Origin: Siphonobacter aquaeclarae
GTDB lineage: Bacteria; Bacteroidota; Bacteroidia; Cytophagales; Spirosomataceae
Reading direction: 5' to 3'
Assembly (NCBI RefSeq): GCF_900103285.1
Contig: NZ_FNGS01000005.1
Coordinates: forward strand, 368,579-432,578
Length of the DNA stretch: 64,000 nucleotides
This document shows, piece after piece, positions 7,776 through 17,260 of this stretch. The first letter of the stretch is position 1. Each line of letters begins with the position of its first letter. The notes under the pieces are model-generated. The model was given only the letters and a program-made list of their open reading frames with translations. It was not told the origin of the DNA and did no database searches. Both the position numbers and the translations under genes were made by a program.

Positions 7776-9092
7776 ATGATTATACCGCCCTTTCCCCCTA
7801 ACGAAAACCAGCGTCTGTCTGCGTTATTTGAGTACCGCATCATGGACAGCCTGCCTGAAGTGGCTTATGATGCGATTACCCGTCTGGCGTCGACAATCTG
7901 CGATACGCCCATCAGCCTGATTACCCTGGTGGATGAAAAAAGGCAGTGGTTTAAGTCAAAGCAGGGTATTGTCGAACTGGAAACACCCCGCGAGTATTCT
8001 TTCTGCGGACACGCCATTCTCGAACCGACCCGCCCTTTCATCGTCGAAGACGCGCGGAAGGATGCCCGGTTCCACGATAATCCCTATACAACAGGTGATC
8101 CTCATGTGATTTTCTACATCGGCGTACCGCTCGTTACACCCTCCGGGTATCCGCTGGGGACTCTTTGCGCCATCGATGAAAAACCGAAGCAATTGTCCGA
8201 CCGCCAGATCGAGTCCTTGAAAGACCTCGCCCAGCAGGTCGTCATGTTGATGGAACTGCGGCGGATTTCGGTGGAGACGGAACGGTCCCGCCAGTCGCTC
8301 TTCGTCCTCAACGGCCACCTCGAAGTCGCACGGGAAGAGGCGGAGCGTGCCCGCAACGAAGCAGAGCGCGCAAAAGACGATAAGGCCCGGTTTCTGTCGA
8401 CCATGAGCCATGAAATCCGCAATGCCCTCAGCCCGATTATCGGGGCGTGCGATTTGCTGGCTATGGAAGACCTGAGTCAGGATGCCAAAGAAGTAGTGGA
8501 TATTCTGGAGTTTTCGGCGCAGACGCTTCACAGCCTGCTCGACGATATTCTCGACTACAGCAAGCTGGAAGTAGGAAAGGTGAAACTGGAGCAGATTCCG
8601 GTGGATTTGCGCCGCCTGGCCGGAAAAGTAGCCGATAATTACCTGCCTTTGGCCAACGGAAAGTCGGTGCAGCTGGTGACGGATTTTCCGGATAACATTC
8701 CTGCGTATGTGCTCGCTGATCCGACACGGCTGGTTCAGGTATTGAGCAACCTGCTGTCAAACGCTGTGAAGTTTACCGAGGCGGGGTGGGTCCGGCTGTC
8801 GTTACAGCTCGATCAGGAAGATACCGAATCAGCCACGATCCGGTTTGAAGTAGCAGACACCGGTATTGGTATGTCGGAAGAAGCCCGGGCGCGTATTTTT
8901 CAGGAATTCTCGCAGGCCGGCGCCGATACTACCCGGAAGTTCAAAGGTACCGGCCTCGGGCTGTCGATCGTGCAGCTTATCGCCGGGCTGTACCGAAGCC
9001 ATGTTTCGGTTGAAAGCACGCCGGGCGCCGGGTCGCGGTTTTTCTTCTCACTTTGCCTGCCGAAAGTGCCGGCTGCTTTCGAAGCTTCCTAA
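7776..9092 (+). CDS. GAF-domain sensor histidine kinase
   Basis: 438 residues with no membrane segment, so a soluble sensor kinase. An N-terminal GAF domain (~25-155; ASTICDTPISLITLVDE, QWFKSKQGI, FCGHAI) is followed by a coiled coil (~165-205), a HisKA dimerisation domain with phospho-acceptor His212 in STMSHEIRNALSP, and a HATPase domain with the N-box NLLSNAVKF (~325-333), G1 DTGIGM (361-366) and G2 GTGLGLSIV (391-399). No receiver domain is fused and no response regulator gene is adjacent, so the partner is elsewhere (orphan kinase). The GAF ligand is unknown. An Arg/Glu/Ala-rich stretch near 185-203 forms the linker helix. Confidence 0.92.
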   Translation: MIIPPFPPNENQRLSALFEYRIMDSLPEVAYDAITRLASTICDTPISLITLVDEKRQWFKSKQGIVELETPREYSFCGHAILEPTRPFIVEDARKDARFHDNPYTTGDPHVIFYIGVPLVTPSGYPLGTLCAIDEKPKQLSDRQIESLKDLAQQVVMLMELRRISVETERSRQSLFVLNGHLEVAREEAERARNEAERAKDDKARFLSTMSHEIRNALSPIIGACDLLAMEDLSQDAKEVVDILEFSAQTLHSLLDDILDYSKLEVGKVKLEQIPVDLRRLAGKVADNYLPLANGKSVQLVTDFPDNIPAYVLADPTRLVQVLSNLLSNAVKFTEAGWVRLSLQLDQEDTESATIRFEVADTGIGMSEEARARIFQEFSQAGADTTRKFKGTGLGLSIVQLIAGLYRSHVSVESTPGAGSRFFFSLCLPKVPAAFEAS

Positions 9093-9123
9093 ATTTGCGT
9101 AGGTATTGAAAACGCACGTTTGG

Positions 9124-9396
9124 ATGAAGTATGTATTGCTGATAGCCTGTATGGCTTTTCTGAGCTCCTGCTGGGCGCCGAGATGCCCGATGAAGAGCTG
9201 CCATGTGACGATGGAACACCGTCACGAAGGACGTATCTACCGGGGCAGATCCATCTTTTCTTCCCCCACCCATAGTTTCGCCTGGAAAATGAAGAACCGC
9301 CGTGGCGAGGCGGAGGAGAAGAGCCTCTACCGGGAAAACAACGATCCCAAGTCGAAGAAGAAGTTTAAGAAGTTGCTGCCGTGGGAGAAAGTGTAG
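9124..9396 (+). CDS. Small basic lipoprotein, function unknown
   Basis: 90 residues from ATG 9124. Residues 1-15 are hydrophobic and end in the lipobox LSSC, so it is likely lipidated. The mature part starts WAPRCPMKSC (two more Cys) and then becomes strongly basic (HRHEGRIYRG, PKSKKKFKKLLPWEKV). An upstream TTG at 9106 is a less likely start. It follows the kinase gene by 31 nt and may be co-transcribed. No domain recognised. Confidence 0.65.
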   Translation: MKYVLLIACMAFLSSCWAPRCPMKSCHVTMEHRHEGRIYRGRSIFSSPTHSFAWKMKNRRGEAEEKSLYRENNDPKSKKKFKKLLPWEKV

Positions 9397-9473
9397 GGCA
9401 GGGGGCATAGGGCCGGTTAATATCTTGATAATGTACCAGTTAACCCAAAATCTTTCGACCTTTGCCCCATGCA

Positions 9474-11279
9474 CTACTCCTTCTGCACCCGCACCGTTCT
9501 CACCCCTCCCGTACCCGATAACCGCAGGATGTAGCCGCCTGCCGGGCGGTGGATCAGGTTGAGGGGAAACGGAGAGCTGGAAAGGGTATGTTCTTCGATC
9601 AGCCGGCCTTCCGTACTCCATACATCCAGCCGGTTAAAGCCCTGCGGGAAAGAAACAGCATAGTGACCTTTTCCGGGATTGGGCGATACGGTCACGTCTT
9701 TTGCCGTTACGGGATCGGACCCCAGCGGAAGGAGTACTTTCACCGCAAACGTGTCAGCCAGGCAGCCCGCGTTATCCCTGACGATAAAAGTCTGATTCTG
9801 AGAAGGTCGTACGCTGACGGAGGCTTTTGTTTCTCCGTTTGACCACTGGTATGCTCCCTCCCAGGACGCTGCCAGGCGGAGCGAATCGCCATAGTTGATC
9901 GTCAGTTCTTTCTTTTTCGAGACGTCTTTGAACAGGGTGAACTGATCACGTACGCCGGCGTCTTCCGAAATCCAGCGGTAATCAAGCCGGTTCTCGTTTA
10001 TTTCGAGCGCCACAGATCCGCCCTTGTTTTCGCCGTATACCAGCGCCGGATGCGGCCACACCGGCTGCGAACCTCCTCCGGCGCCGCCCGAACCATTGGT
10101 GACATAGATCGTTCCTTCTCCGCCCGTTTTCTTTACGTATGGGCAGCCGCTTCCTTCGTACTTGCCGGTTGTGGCCGCATTGGTATATCCCGGCGCGATG
10201 TGTTTGGCCGGCTGGAACGTACTGCCGACTCCGTAATGTCCTTTCATCATCCGGAAGCGTTCGTACACATGGCTGTGCCCGCAGAAAACCAGGTCTACCG
10301 GATACTGCTCCAGCACGGGCAGAAGATTTTGCCGGATATTGGCCAGTTCCGGGTCAATATCCGAGTTGTAAGAACCATAGGTATAGGCAGGGTGGTGCCA
10401 GAGAACAATGGTCCACCGGATCGCCGGATTGTTCCGCGCTGCTTCCAGGTCTTTCTTCAGCCACGTTACCTGCGGGTTTTCGGGATAAAAGACGCGCTGG
10501 TCAGCCGGGGTTTCAAAACCATAGGAATCCAATGCCACGACATGGATATTCCGGAAGTTGAACGAGTAGTATTCCTTCTTGCCGGAAGGCACGCCGCCCA
10601 TTTCTCCGTCAGACGGCGGAGAAATCAGGCGGAGGTACGGAATCTGATGCGTTTTGCGGAGGTCGTAGTTGAGCGCATAGTCGTGGTTTCCGGGGACGGC
10701 ATAGAACGGCGTCTGGAGCATCACCGGATGGTTTCCATACACATTGAACGTATTATCCTGGAATTCCTGCTCCGTACCGATGCCATAGGCATTATCGCCC
10801 AGCCAGAGCCAGAGATCGGTACGGGGAGAGCCGGCTTTTTTCTGGTAGTCTTCATAGGCAGAGAGAACGCGCTTTTGCCGGTCGCTGCCGTTGCCGAAGT
10901 CGCCCAGCAGCCAGATACGGGTCTTACCGGCGTCGCTGGCCGTTTCCAGGACGAGGTCGTTTCCCTGTTTAAAGGTCACCGTGCCGGCGCCTACGGCATA
11001 GCTGTACCGCGTACCGGTGGTAAGGGATGCAGCCGTGACGGCATGATCGGTGACGGCCTCATTTTCGGTGAACGTCAGCGGCGTTTGCGATCCGGCGGGG
11101 GTGAGGGTAGCCCATCCCTTCACGGGCAGGTCTGTACGCCAGCGGATAGTGACCTGATTCTTAGTGACTTTCTGCAGGTAGGGCCCCCGGGTGAGCGTTT
11201 GGGCCGAAACGGTATGCAGTTGAAAGGCGAAGGCAATCAGGAACAAAAGGATAAGGCTCGGACAATACCGGTGCTCCAT
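9474..11279 (-). CDS. Secreted purple acid phosphatase-like metallophosphoesterase with T9SS tail
   Basis: 601 residues from ATG 11277-11279: signal peptide ending VSAQ (~24), a fibronectin-like purple acid phosphatase N-terminal domain (TRGPYLQKVTKNQVTIRWRTD), then a calcineurin-like metallophosphoesterase core with the metal motifs GDFGNG (GDxG), LGDNAYG (GDN), PGNHDY (GNHD/E), LWHHPAYTYG and CGHSHVYER (GHxH). The last ~80 residues (VSPNPGKGHYAV ... GGYILRL) are a type A type IX secretion C-terminal sorting domain, so the enzyme should be exported and surface-anchored or released, hydrolysing phosphomonoesters outside the cell. The extra upstream stretch to 11378 starts at a non-ATG codon and lacks a signal. 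Divergent from gyrA. Confidence 0.9.
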   Translation of the reverse strand: MEHRYCPSLILLFLIAFAFQLHTVSAQTLTRGPYLQKVTKNQVTIRWRTDLPVKGWATLTPAGSQTPLTFTENEAVTDHAVTAASLTTGTRYSYAVGAGTVTFKQGNDLVLETASDAGKTRIWLLGDFGNGSDRQKRVLSAYEDYQKKAGSPRTDLWLWLGDNAYGIGTEQEFQDNTFNVYGNHPVMLQTPFYAVPGNHDYALNYDLRKTHQIPYLRLISPPSDGEMGGVPSGKKEYYSFNFRNIHVVALDSYGFETPADQRVFYPENPQVTWLKKDLEAARNNPAIRWTIVLWHHPAYTYGSYNSDIDPELANIRQNLLPVLEQYPVDLVFCGHSHVYERFRMMKGHYGVGSTFQPAKHIAPGYTNAATTGKYEGSGCPYVKKTGGEGTIYVTNGSGGAGGGSQPVWPHPALVYGENKGGSVALEINENRLDYRWISEDAGVRDQFTLFKDVSKKKELTINYGDSLRLAASWEGAYQWSNGETKASVSVRPSQNQTFIVRDNAGCLADTFAVKVLLPLGSDPVTAKDVTVSPNPGKGHYAVSFPQGFNRLDVWSTEGRLIEEHTLSSSPFPLNLIHRPAGGYILRLSGTGGVRTVRVQKE

Positions 11280-11294
11280 TTCCGTATAGATTAC

Positions 11295-11325
11295 TTGAAA
11301 GAAAGGTGAAAAATAAGTATTTTTG
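11295..11325 (+). promoter_or_regulatory. Promoter of gyrA
   Basis: TTG (11295-11297), 20-bp spacer, TATTTTTG (11318-11325): a full Bacteroidota -33/-7 match. The start site would be near 11332, giving a leader of about 47 nt. The region is shared with the divergent phosphatase gene. Confidence 0.6.
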
Positions 11326-11378
11326 ATTTTCTTTAAAAGTAGGAATCCCTGCGTGAGATAAGGGAAAATTGAATTCAA

Positions 11379-14021
11379 ATGGCTGATACCACAGAAGATC
11401 TTCTCCCCGAAGAAAGTAGTAACTCCGGTAACATCATTCCCATTAACATCGAAGATGAAATGCGCGGTGCCTACATCGACTACTCGATGTCGGTGATTGT
11501 TTCCCGTGCGTTACCTGACGTTCGTGACGGCCTCAAACCGGTGCACCGCCGCGTGCTGTACGGAATGGAGGAACTCGGCGTCAATTACAACCGGCCCTAT
11601 AAGAAATCAGCCCGTATTGTGGGTGAAGTACTGGGTAAGTATCACCCGCACGGCGATTCGTCGGTGTACTTCACGATGGTTCGTATGGCGCAGGAATGGT
11701 CCCTCCGCTACCCGCTCGTCGACGGGCAGGGTAACTTCGGGTCCATCGACGGCGACTCCCCGGCGGCTATGCGTTATACCGAAGCGCGTCTCAAGCGGAT
11801 CGCGGAGGAAATGCTGGCCGACCTCAACAAGGATACCGTTGATTTTCAGAACAACTTTGACGATTCCCTGAAGGAACCGACGGTACTTCCGGCAAAGATT
11901 CCGAACCTCCTCCTCAACGGCTCGGCAGGTATTGCCGTCGGGATGGCCACCAACATGGCGCCTCACAACCTGTCGGAAATCGTGGACGGGATTACGGCGT
12001 ATATCGATAACCCGGAAGTAACCGTGGCCGACCTGATGCACTACATCAAGGGTCCGGATTTCCCGACGGGAGGTACGATCTATGGTCTTTCCGGAATTCG
12101 TTCAGCGTTTGAAAGCGGTCAGGGCCGGGTCGTTATCCGCGCCAACGCCACGTTCGAACAAACGAAAACCGGTAAGGATCAGATCGTTATTACCGATATG
12201 CCTTACCAGGTCAACAAAGCGGTTCTTCAGGAGAAAATCGCCGAACTGGTAGAGAGCAAGCGGCTGGAAGGTATTTCTGCCATCCGGGATGAGAGTTCTA
12301 ACCGGGACGGTATCCGTCTCGTTATCGAACTAAAGAAGGAAGCGGTTCCGAATGTCGTCCTGAATAACCTGTACAAGCATACGCCGCTGCAAACGGCCTT
12401 CAGTGTCAACAACGTCGCCCTCGTCAAAGGCCGGCCGATGACGCTGAACCTGAAAGACCTGATCCGGCACTATGTCGATCACCGGCTGGATGTTATTGTC
12501 CGCCGCACGAAGTACGACCTGAAGGAAAACCGGAAACGGGCACATATCCTGGAAGGTCTGCTGGTAGCCCTCGATCACCTTGACGCTGTCATTACGTTGA
12601 TCCGGGCTTCCCGCGATCCGGAAGTAGCGAAGCAGGGCTTGATGAATGGCGACTTCATGACGGCTGATCAGAAAAAAGCCTTCCTCGCCAATCCGAACCG
12701 GACGCTGCAGATTGTCGATACCTTCCAGGGTGAAGATCAGAACTTTGTTCTTAGCGAAGCGCAGGCCAAAGCCATTCTGGAAATGCGTCTCCAGCGCCTG
12801 ACCGGCCTGGAGCGCGACAAGATCGTCGAAGAACACGCCGACCTGATCAAGCTTATTGCCGATCTCGAAGATATCCTCGCCCGCCAGGAGCGCCAGTACG
12901 GCATCATCAAGGATGACCTTGCCGAACTGAAAGCCCGGTATGGCGACGAACGCCGGACGCAGATTTCACATGCGGACGACGAGCTCTCGATCGAAGACAT
13001 GATCGCCGACGAGGAAATGCTCATTACCATTTCTTCCGAAGGCTATATCAAACGTACCGCGCTGAGCGAATACCGTACCCAAAGCCGGGGCGGCGTAGGT
13101 GCGCGCGGCGTCAAGACCAAGGACACGGACTTTACCGAACACCTCTTTACGGCCACCATGCACAATTACCTGCTGTTCTTTACCGACGCAGGGCGGTGTT
13201 TCTGGATGCGGGTGTTCAATGTTCCGGAAGGGAATAAGACGGCGAAGGGACGGCCGATCCAAAACCTGCTCAACATTGAGTCAGGCGAGAAGATCCGGGC
13301 CGTTATCAACGTCAAGACGCTTTCCGATCCGGATTACATCAATAACAACTACATTGTGATGTGTACCCAGCAGGGTATTGTGAAGAAGACTTCGCTGGAA
13401 GCCTATTCACGTCCGCGGCAGAACGGTATCATCGCTGTAAACATCAACGAAGGCGACCGCCTGCTTGACGTTGCGCTGACCAATGGCTCGAACGAAATCA
13501 TCATCGCCGTAGACGCCGGCCGTGCCGTTCGTTTCAACGAAGAGAAAGTTCGCCCGATGGGCCGGACCGCTACCGGGGTGAAGGGCGTGGAACTGGCCGG
13601 TGGTGAAAAAGTAATCGGCATGGTTTGCGTCGTAGATCCGTCGACGGCGCAGCTGCTCGTCGTATCCGAACAAGGCTACGGCAAGCGTTCGGATATTGAA
13701 GATTACCGTCTGACCAACCGCGGCGCCAAAGGGGTGACTACCCTGAAGGTGACCGATAAGACCGGTAAGCTCGTGGCAATCAAGCAGGTAACCGACAATG
13801 ACGACCTGATGATCATCAACAAGTCCGGTATCGCGATCCGTTTCGCGGTGGCTGACCTGCGGGTAATGGGCCGGAATACGCAGGGTGTCCGGTTGATCAG
13901 CCTTCGCAACGGCGACGAAATTTCTTCGATCACGAAAATCGAGAAAGAAGAAGAGGAACAAACCGAAGGCCTGGAAGGCGAAGCACCGGGAACCCCTCCC
14001 GAAGCAACACCGGAGGCATGA
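11379..14021 (+). CDS. gyrA: DNA gyrase subunit A
   Basis: 880 residues. GyrA forms the breakage-reunion core of the A2B2 gyrase that introduces negative supercoils. Motifs: DGLKPVHRR, the quinolone-resistance-determining loop [19 protein letters not shown] (residues 88-106), the catalytic Tyr133 in [10 protein letters not shown], and the C-terminal beta-pinwheel with repeated GxG turns. The gyrase box reads QSRGGVG (E. coli QRRGGKG), which supports GyrA over ParC. Ser94 equals E. coli Ser83, but Phe98 stands where E. coli has Asp87. The C-terminus is acidic, ending in a Glu/Pro/Thr-rich tail. Own promoter and a strong terminator; monocistronic. Confidence 0.97.
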   Translation: MADTTEDLLPEESSNSGNIIPINIEDEMRGAYIDYSMSVIVSRALPDVRDGLKPVHRRVLYGMEELGVNYNRPYKKSARIVGEVLGKYHPHGDSSVYFTMVRMAQEWSLRYPLVDGQGNFGSIDGDSPAAMRYTEARLKRIAEEMLADLNKDTVDFQNNFDDSLKEPTVLPAKIPNLLLNGSAGIAVGMATNMAPHNLSEIVDGITAYIDNPEVTVADLMHYIKGPDFPTGGTIYGLSGIRSAFESGQGRVVIRANATFEQTKTGKDQIVITDMPYQVNKAVLQEKIAELVESKRLEGISAIRDESSNRDGIRLVIELKKEAVPNVVLNNLYKHTPLQTAFSVNNVALVKGRPMTLNLKDLIRHYVDHRLDVIVRRTKYDLKENRKRAHILEGLLVALDHLDAVITLIRASRDPEVAKQGLMNGDFMTADQKKAFLANPNRTLQIVDTFQGEDQNFVLSEAQAKAILEMRLQRLTGLERDKIVEEHADLIKLIADLEDILARQERQYGIIKDDLAELKARYGDERRTQISHADDELSIEDMIADEEMLITISSEGYIKRTALSEYRTQSRGGVGARGVKTKDTDFTEHLFTATMHNYLLFFTDAGRCFWMRVFNVPEGNKTAKGRPIQNLLNIESGEKIRAVINVKTLSDPDYINNNYIVMCTQQGIVKKTSLEAYSRPRQNGIIAVNINEGDRLLDVALTNGSNEIIIAVDAGRAVRFNEEKVRPMGRTATGVKGVELAGGEKVIGMVCVVDPSTAQLLVVSEQGYGKRSDIEDYRLTNRGAKGVTTLKVTDKTGKLVAIKQVTDNDDLMIINKSGIAIRFAVADLRVMGRNTQGVRLISLRNGDEISSITKIEKEEEEQTEGLEGEAPGTPPEATPEA

Positions 14022-14028
14022 TTTTTTA

Positions 14029-14061
14029 GCCCTGGAGACGACAGGTCTCCGGGGCTTTTTT
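14029..14061 (+). terminator. Terminator of gyrA
   Basis: GCCCTGGAGAC pairs with GTCTCCGGGGC (one G-T) around a 5-nt loop, then TTTTTT. It begins 7 nt after the stop. Confidence 0.92.
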
Positions 14062-14183
14062 ATACTGTCGGCGGAAGGCCCGGATTGGTCGCAGGGTGCC
14101 CGGGGAAATCCCGCCCCGGTTTTCACGCAATCAATAAAATTGTTTATTTCGCGTAGTAACTAAACCAACAATTGTATTCCAAG

Positions 14184-15659
14184 ATGAAGAAACTCGTTCT
14201 TCCGGCCTTTTTAGTAGGCCTGTTATCAGCTTCTGCTTACGGCCAGAATAGTGCGATTATGGCCCTGGAAAGCGGTAAGCTCGACAAGGCAAAGGAGGAG
14301 ATAGATAAAGCGGTACAGGATCCGAAATCTTCAACCAAAGCCAAAACCTGGTTCGTAAAAGGACAGGTGTACGAAGGTCTCGCTACCGACCCGAAGCTTT
14401 CTTCCCTGGATTCGATGTCTTCGCTGGGCGCTTACGAAGCCTATAAGAAGGCCATCGAGATGGATACGAAAGAAGGAAAACTGGGCAGCACCGCCAAGGA
14501 TGCTCAGAAGGCCATCACGAAAGACAAGGAAGCCAAAGACAAACTTCGCCTGTACTATGGCCTCGTAGGTCAGGGCAATGCCAAGTACCAGAACAAGAAC
14601 TTCGCCGACGCGCTCAAGCTGCTCAAGACCGCCATGGTCATCGAGCCGGGTGATACCACGGCAGCGATGTTCACCGGTATTGTTGCCCAGCAGCAAGGCG
14701 ATAACGCTTCGGCCAAGGAAGGCTTCACGAAGTACCTCGAACTCGGCGGCAAAGATCCCGTTATCTTCTATACGCTCTCCAACATCTACCGGGGAGAAAA
14801 GAACGATGCGGAAGCGATCAAGATCCTCGACAAGGGTATTGCTTCCAACCCGGACAGCAAAGACCTGAAAAACGAGAAGATCAACATCTACCTCCAGTCC
14901 GGTCGTACCGAAGACGCCATCAAGGACCTGAAAGCCCTTGTTGACAAAGATCCGAGCAACGCCCAGAACCTCGTGAACCTGGGTATTCTGTATGACAACG
15001 CTGCTCAGACGACCCGCGAAGAGCTGTCGAAATACGAAACCGAAGCACGCAAAGCCGGTGATTCCGGTAAAGCAGTGAAAGCAGCGGAAGAAGATGTAAA
15101 ACTCTTCGGCGACGAAGTGACCCGTCTGACGGCTGCCCTTAAGAAGAAGCCGACAGATAAGGAACTCAAGCGCCAGCTGACCGACGTAACAACGAAGCTG
15201 GCCGATGCGAAGAAGAAACTTGCTTCTGCCTCCCAGGAAAAAGCCACTGCCGATCAGGCAAACGCATCCAAGCTCGCTGAAAGCCAGAAGAAAGTTGCTG
15301 AGCTGACCGCGAAGTGGGAAAATGAAAAGAACCAGGCAAAAGCCAACTACGAGAAGGTACTGGCCATCGACGGAAATAACTACGATGCGAACTACCAGAT
15401 GGGTGTCTTCTTCTTCAACGAAGGTGTTGTTCAGAAAGGCAAAGTAGATGCCATGGACATGAATACCTACAACAAAGAAGGTAAGGCCATCGAAGAGCAG
15501 GTTATCGCCAAGTTCAAGCAGGCGCTGCCCTTCTTCGAAAAAGCCTGGTCTGTCCGCAAGGAAGAAGACCTGAAGACGAACCTTGCTCAGACGTACAACA
15601 TCCTGAAGCAACTCGAAAAGTCAACCGCGTACGATGAAAAAATCAGCGCGCTGAACTAA
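14184..15659 (+). CDS. Exported TPR / coiled-coil protein downstream of gyrA
   Basis: 491 residues from ATG 14184 (a TTG at 14172 is upstream in frame). The signal peptide MKKLVLPAFLVGLLSASAYGQ is cleaved near residue 21. The mature protein has tetratricopeptide repeats, for example GNAKYQNKNFADALKLLKTA, MFTGIVAQQQGDNASAKEGF and LSNIYRGEKNDAEAIKIL. A Lys/Glu/Ala coiled coil (~285-380) follows, then a final TPR-like unit (ALPFFEKAWSVRKEED). Probably periplasmic or on the inner leaflet of the outer membrane; no lipobox. TPRs suggest a scaffold; partners unknown. Codon use is biased to highly expressed patterns. Confidence 0.8.
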   Translation: MKKLVLPAFLVGLLSASAYGQNSAIMALESGKLDKAKEEIDKAVQDPKSSTKAKTWFVKGQVYEGLATDPKLSSLDSMSSLGAYEAYKKAIEMDTKEGKLGSTAKDAQKAITKDKEAKDKLRLYYGLVGQGNAKYQNKNFADALKLLKTAMVIEPGDTTAAMFTGIVAQQQGDNASAKEGFTKYLELGGKDPVIFYTLSNIYRGEKNDAEAIKILDKGIASNPDSKDLKNEKINIYLQSGRTEDAIKDLKALVDKDPSNAQNLVNLGILYDNAAQTTREELSKYETEARKAGDSGKAVKAAEEDVKLFGDEVTRLTAALKKKPTDKELKRQLTDVTTKLADAKKKLASASQEKATADQANASKLAESQKKVAELTAKWENEKNQAKANYEKVLAIDGNNYDANYQMGVFFFNEGVVQKGKVDAMDMNTYNKEGKAIEEQVIAKFKQALPFFEKAWSVRKEEDLKTNLAQTYNILKQLEKSTAYDEKISALN

Positions 15660-15680
15660 TTCCGGTTTAGTCTTTTTGGA

Positions 15681-15710
15681 AATCCCCGCAGTGAACCTGC
15701 GGGGATTTTT
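15681..15710 (+). terminator. Terminator of the TPR gene
   Basis: AATCCCCGCAG, loop TGAAC, CTGCGGGGATT, T-run. Confidence 0.9.
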
Positions 15711-15719
15711 GTTTGCAAG

Positions 15720-15885
15720 GGTTTTCAGTTTCCGGTTTTCTGTTTTCAGTTAAAGAGAACCCGGGACATTCCTGCCGGGAAAGAAATGGCAAACGAATCG
15801 ATCCGATCCGAACCAAAACATACCCGCTGCGTTTCGTAAACTGAAAACTGAAAACTGAAAACGGGAAACTGAAAATTGAAAACGG
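15720..15885. repeat. Inverted pair of GAAAACTG-type low-complexity tracts
   Basis: 15720-15752 reads as repeated TTTTC-AGTT units and 15839-15885 as repeated GAAAACT / GAAAACG units, so the two tracts are in inverse orientation around an 85-bp spacer. The same kind of tract recurs at 20398-20428, 20660-20698, 22553-22586, 23779-23812 and 24118-24149. The right tract ends one base before the racemase ATG. Confidence 0.75.
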
Positions 15886-15886
15886 A

Positions 15887-16573
15887 ATGAAACGTCTCGG
15901 ACTCCTCGGCGGCATTAGCTGGACATCGACGGTCGATTACTACCGGTACATCAACGAAGGAATCAACGCCCGGCTTGGCGGACTGAACTTTGCGGAGTGT
16001 ATCGTTTACTCGCTGAATTTCAATGATTTCCAGCGAAACAATACGGGGGGAAACTGGGATGAAAGCCGGAGATTGCTTCAGGAGGCCTGCAAGCGGCTGG
16101 AGGCGGCAGGTGCGGAGGGGATCGTTCTCTGCGCCAATACGGCACACGCGGTGGCCGACCAGCTCGTACTCGGCGTGCCGCTTATCCATATTGTACCGGC
16201 GACGGCAGCAGCGATTCGCGGCGAAGGCCTGAAAAAAGTTGGACTACTTGGTACAAAATTCACGATGGAAATGTCTTTTTACTTGGACGGGTTGAAAGCG
16301 CAGGGCATCGACGCGTTTGTTCCGGAAAGCCAAACCGATCGGGACTATATCCAGCAAACGCTTAAAGAAGAGCTGGGTCGCGGCATTATCCGGGAAGAAA
16401 CGAAAAGCCGCTACCTGGCCATTATCGATGGACTTATCAAAAAAGGAGCGGAGGGGATTATTCTGGGTTGTACCGAGATTCCTTTGTTGCTGAGCCAGCA
16501 GGATGTGTCCGTGCCGGTATTTGACACGACGCGTATTCATTCCGAAGCAGCTATTCGTTTTTCGGTGGAATAG
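15887..16573 (+). CDS. Aspartate/glutamate racemase family protein
   Basis: 228 residues, normal for the PLP-independent aspartate/glutamate racemase superfamily (YgeA / aspartate racemase branch). Two catalytic cysteines are present: VLCANTAH (Cys near residue 83) and LGCTEIPLL (Cys near 194), each in its family motif; the opening GLLGGISWTST is also typical. The enzyme would interconvert L- and D-amino acids (Asp, Glu or broader) in the cytoplasm. Substrate cannot be fixed: YgeA-like relatives accept several amino acids. Its last 23 nt overlap the end of the convergent GNAT gene. A low-complexity tract abuts the start codon. Confidence 0.88.
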   Translation: MKRLGLLGGISWTSTVDYYRYINEGINARLGGLNFAECIVYSLNFNDFQRNNTGGNWDESRRLLQEACKRLEAAGAEGIVLCANTAHAVADQLVLGVPLIHIVPATAAAIRGEGLKKVGLLGTKFTMEMSFYLDGLKAQGIDAFVPESQTDRDYIQQTLKEELGRGIIREETKSRYLAIIDGLIKKGAEGIILGCTEIPLLLSQQDVSVPVFDTTRIHSEAAIRFSVE

Positions 16574-17093
16574 ACGCTTCGTATCCTGCCCGGGTCAGCA
16601 CCATCTGAATCAGGCTCCATGATTTTCCGTCCTCCGAGCGGTAGTAGTCATCCAATTGGCCATACGTCGTGAACCCGGCGTTTTGGTACAGTTGGATGGC
16701 TTTTTCATTTCCGGCGACGACGCCGAGCGTAATCACGTCCAGGTCCGGTTGTGCAAATGCCTGATTTACAGTATAGTGGAGTAGGTCCGAGCCTATTCCC
16801 ATACCCGGTCTGGAAACAAAAAAATGGCTGATGTCTCCCCGGTGCTGCGACTTGGCCCGGGTTTCGCGGATAAAACCACACATACCTACTAATTGGTCGC
16901 CGACAAACGCTCCGGCAAGGAAATCATTTGGCTGGCGACCCTGAAGTACCGGGTCGAACTTGAGTGTTACAGCCTGTAATTCATCTTCATAACGTGACCC
17001 GAAGGCGTCCGGGGCCGTCTGCAGGCACTCCAGCCGGAGTGCGCGATAGCTCGCCGCGTCAGCAGTACCCAGAAATCGGAAGGAAGACAGCAT
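16551..17093 (-). CDS. GNAT-family N-acetyltransferase
   Basis: 180 residues. The acetyl-CoA fold is visible: FVGDQLVGMCGF (strands 2-4), SHFFVSRPGMGIGSDLL (motif A, a variant of R/Q-x-x-G-x-G/A) and VVAGNEKAIQLYQNAGF (motif B with the usual NxxAxxLYxxxGF). It transfers acetyl groups from acetyl-CoA to an unknown small molecule or protein N-terminus. The 3' end overlaps the racemase gene tail to tail by 23 nt, so the two messages are antisense over their ends. Confidence 0.88.
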   Translation of the reverse strand: MLSSFRFLGTADAASYRALRLECLQTAPDAFGSRYEDELQAVTLKFDPVLQGRQPNDFLAGAFVGDQLVGMCGFIRETRAKSQHRGDISHFFVSRPGMGIGSDLLHYTVNQAFAQPDLDVITLGVVAGNEKAIQLYQNAGFTTYGQLDDYYRSEDGKSWSLIQMVLTRAGYEASIPPKNE

Positions 17094-17208
17094 AGGGGTT
17101 CGGAGTGATCTGATTTTCAGATGAAGGAAGAGCGAGTACCCGCTGAAAAATAAGGGTATTCATAAAACGAAGCAATGATGCCGGACTGGAAAAGCATTTC
17201 CGGCATCA

Positions 17209-17252
17209 TTTGCATAATATCTTTAAATCTATTTATCTTTGCAGCTAAGATA
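17209..17252 (+). promoter_or_regulatory. marR-unit promoter with an overlapping inverted repeat
   Basis: TTTG (17209-17212), 21-bp spacer, TATCTTTG (17234-17241), a full consensus promoter. The -7 box lies inside TATCTT-tgcagct-AAGATA (17234-17252), a 6-bp-arm palindrome well placed as an autoregulatory MarR operator. The start codon is 8 nt downstream of it. Confidence 0.65.
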
Positions 17253-17260
17253 TTTATTCT

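Noticed and set aside
10050..11309. A 419-codon open frame on the plus strand opposite the phosphatase gene
   Set aside because: It is antisense to a clearly real, signal-peptide and motif-bearing gene; its translation is Arg/Ile/Val-rich shadow sequence without any domain.
14331..15611. A 426-codon minus-strand frame opposite the TPR gene
   Set aside because: Antisense shadow of strongly codon-biased coding DNA; product is hydrophobic nonsense. The same applies to long frames at 37746-38993 and 46864-47976.
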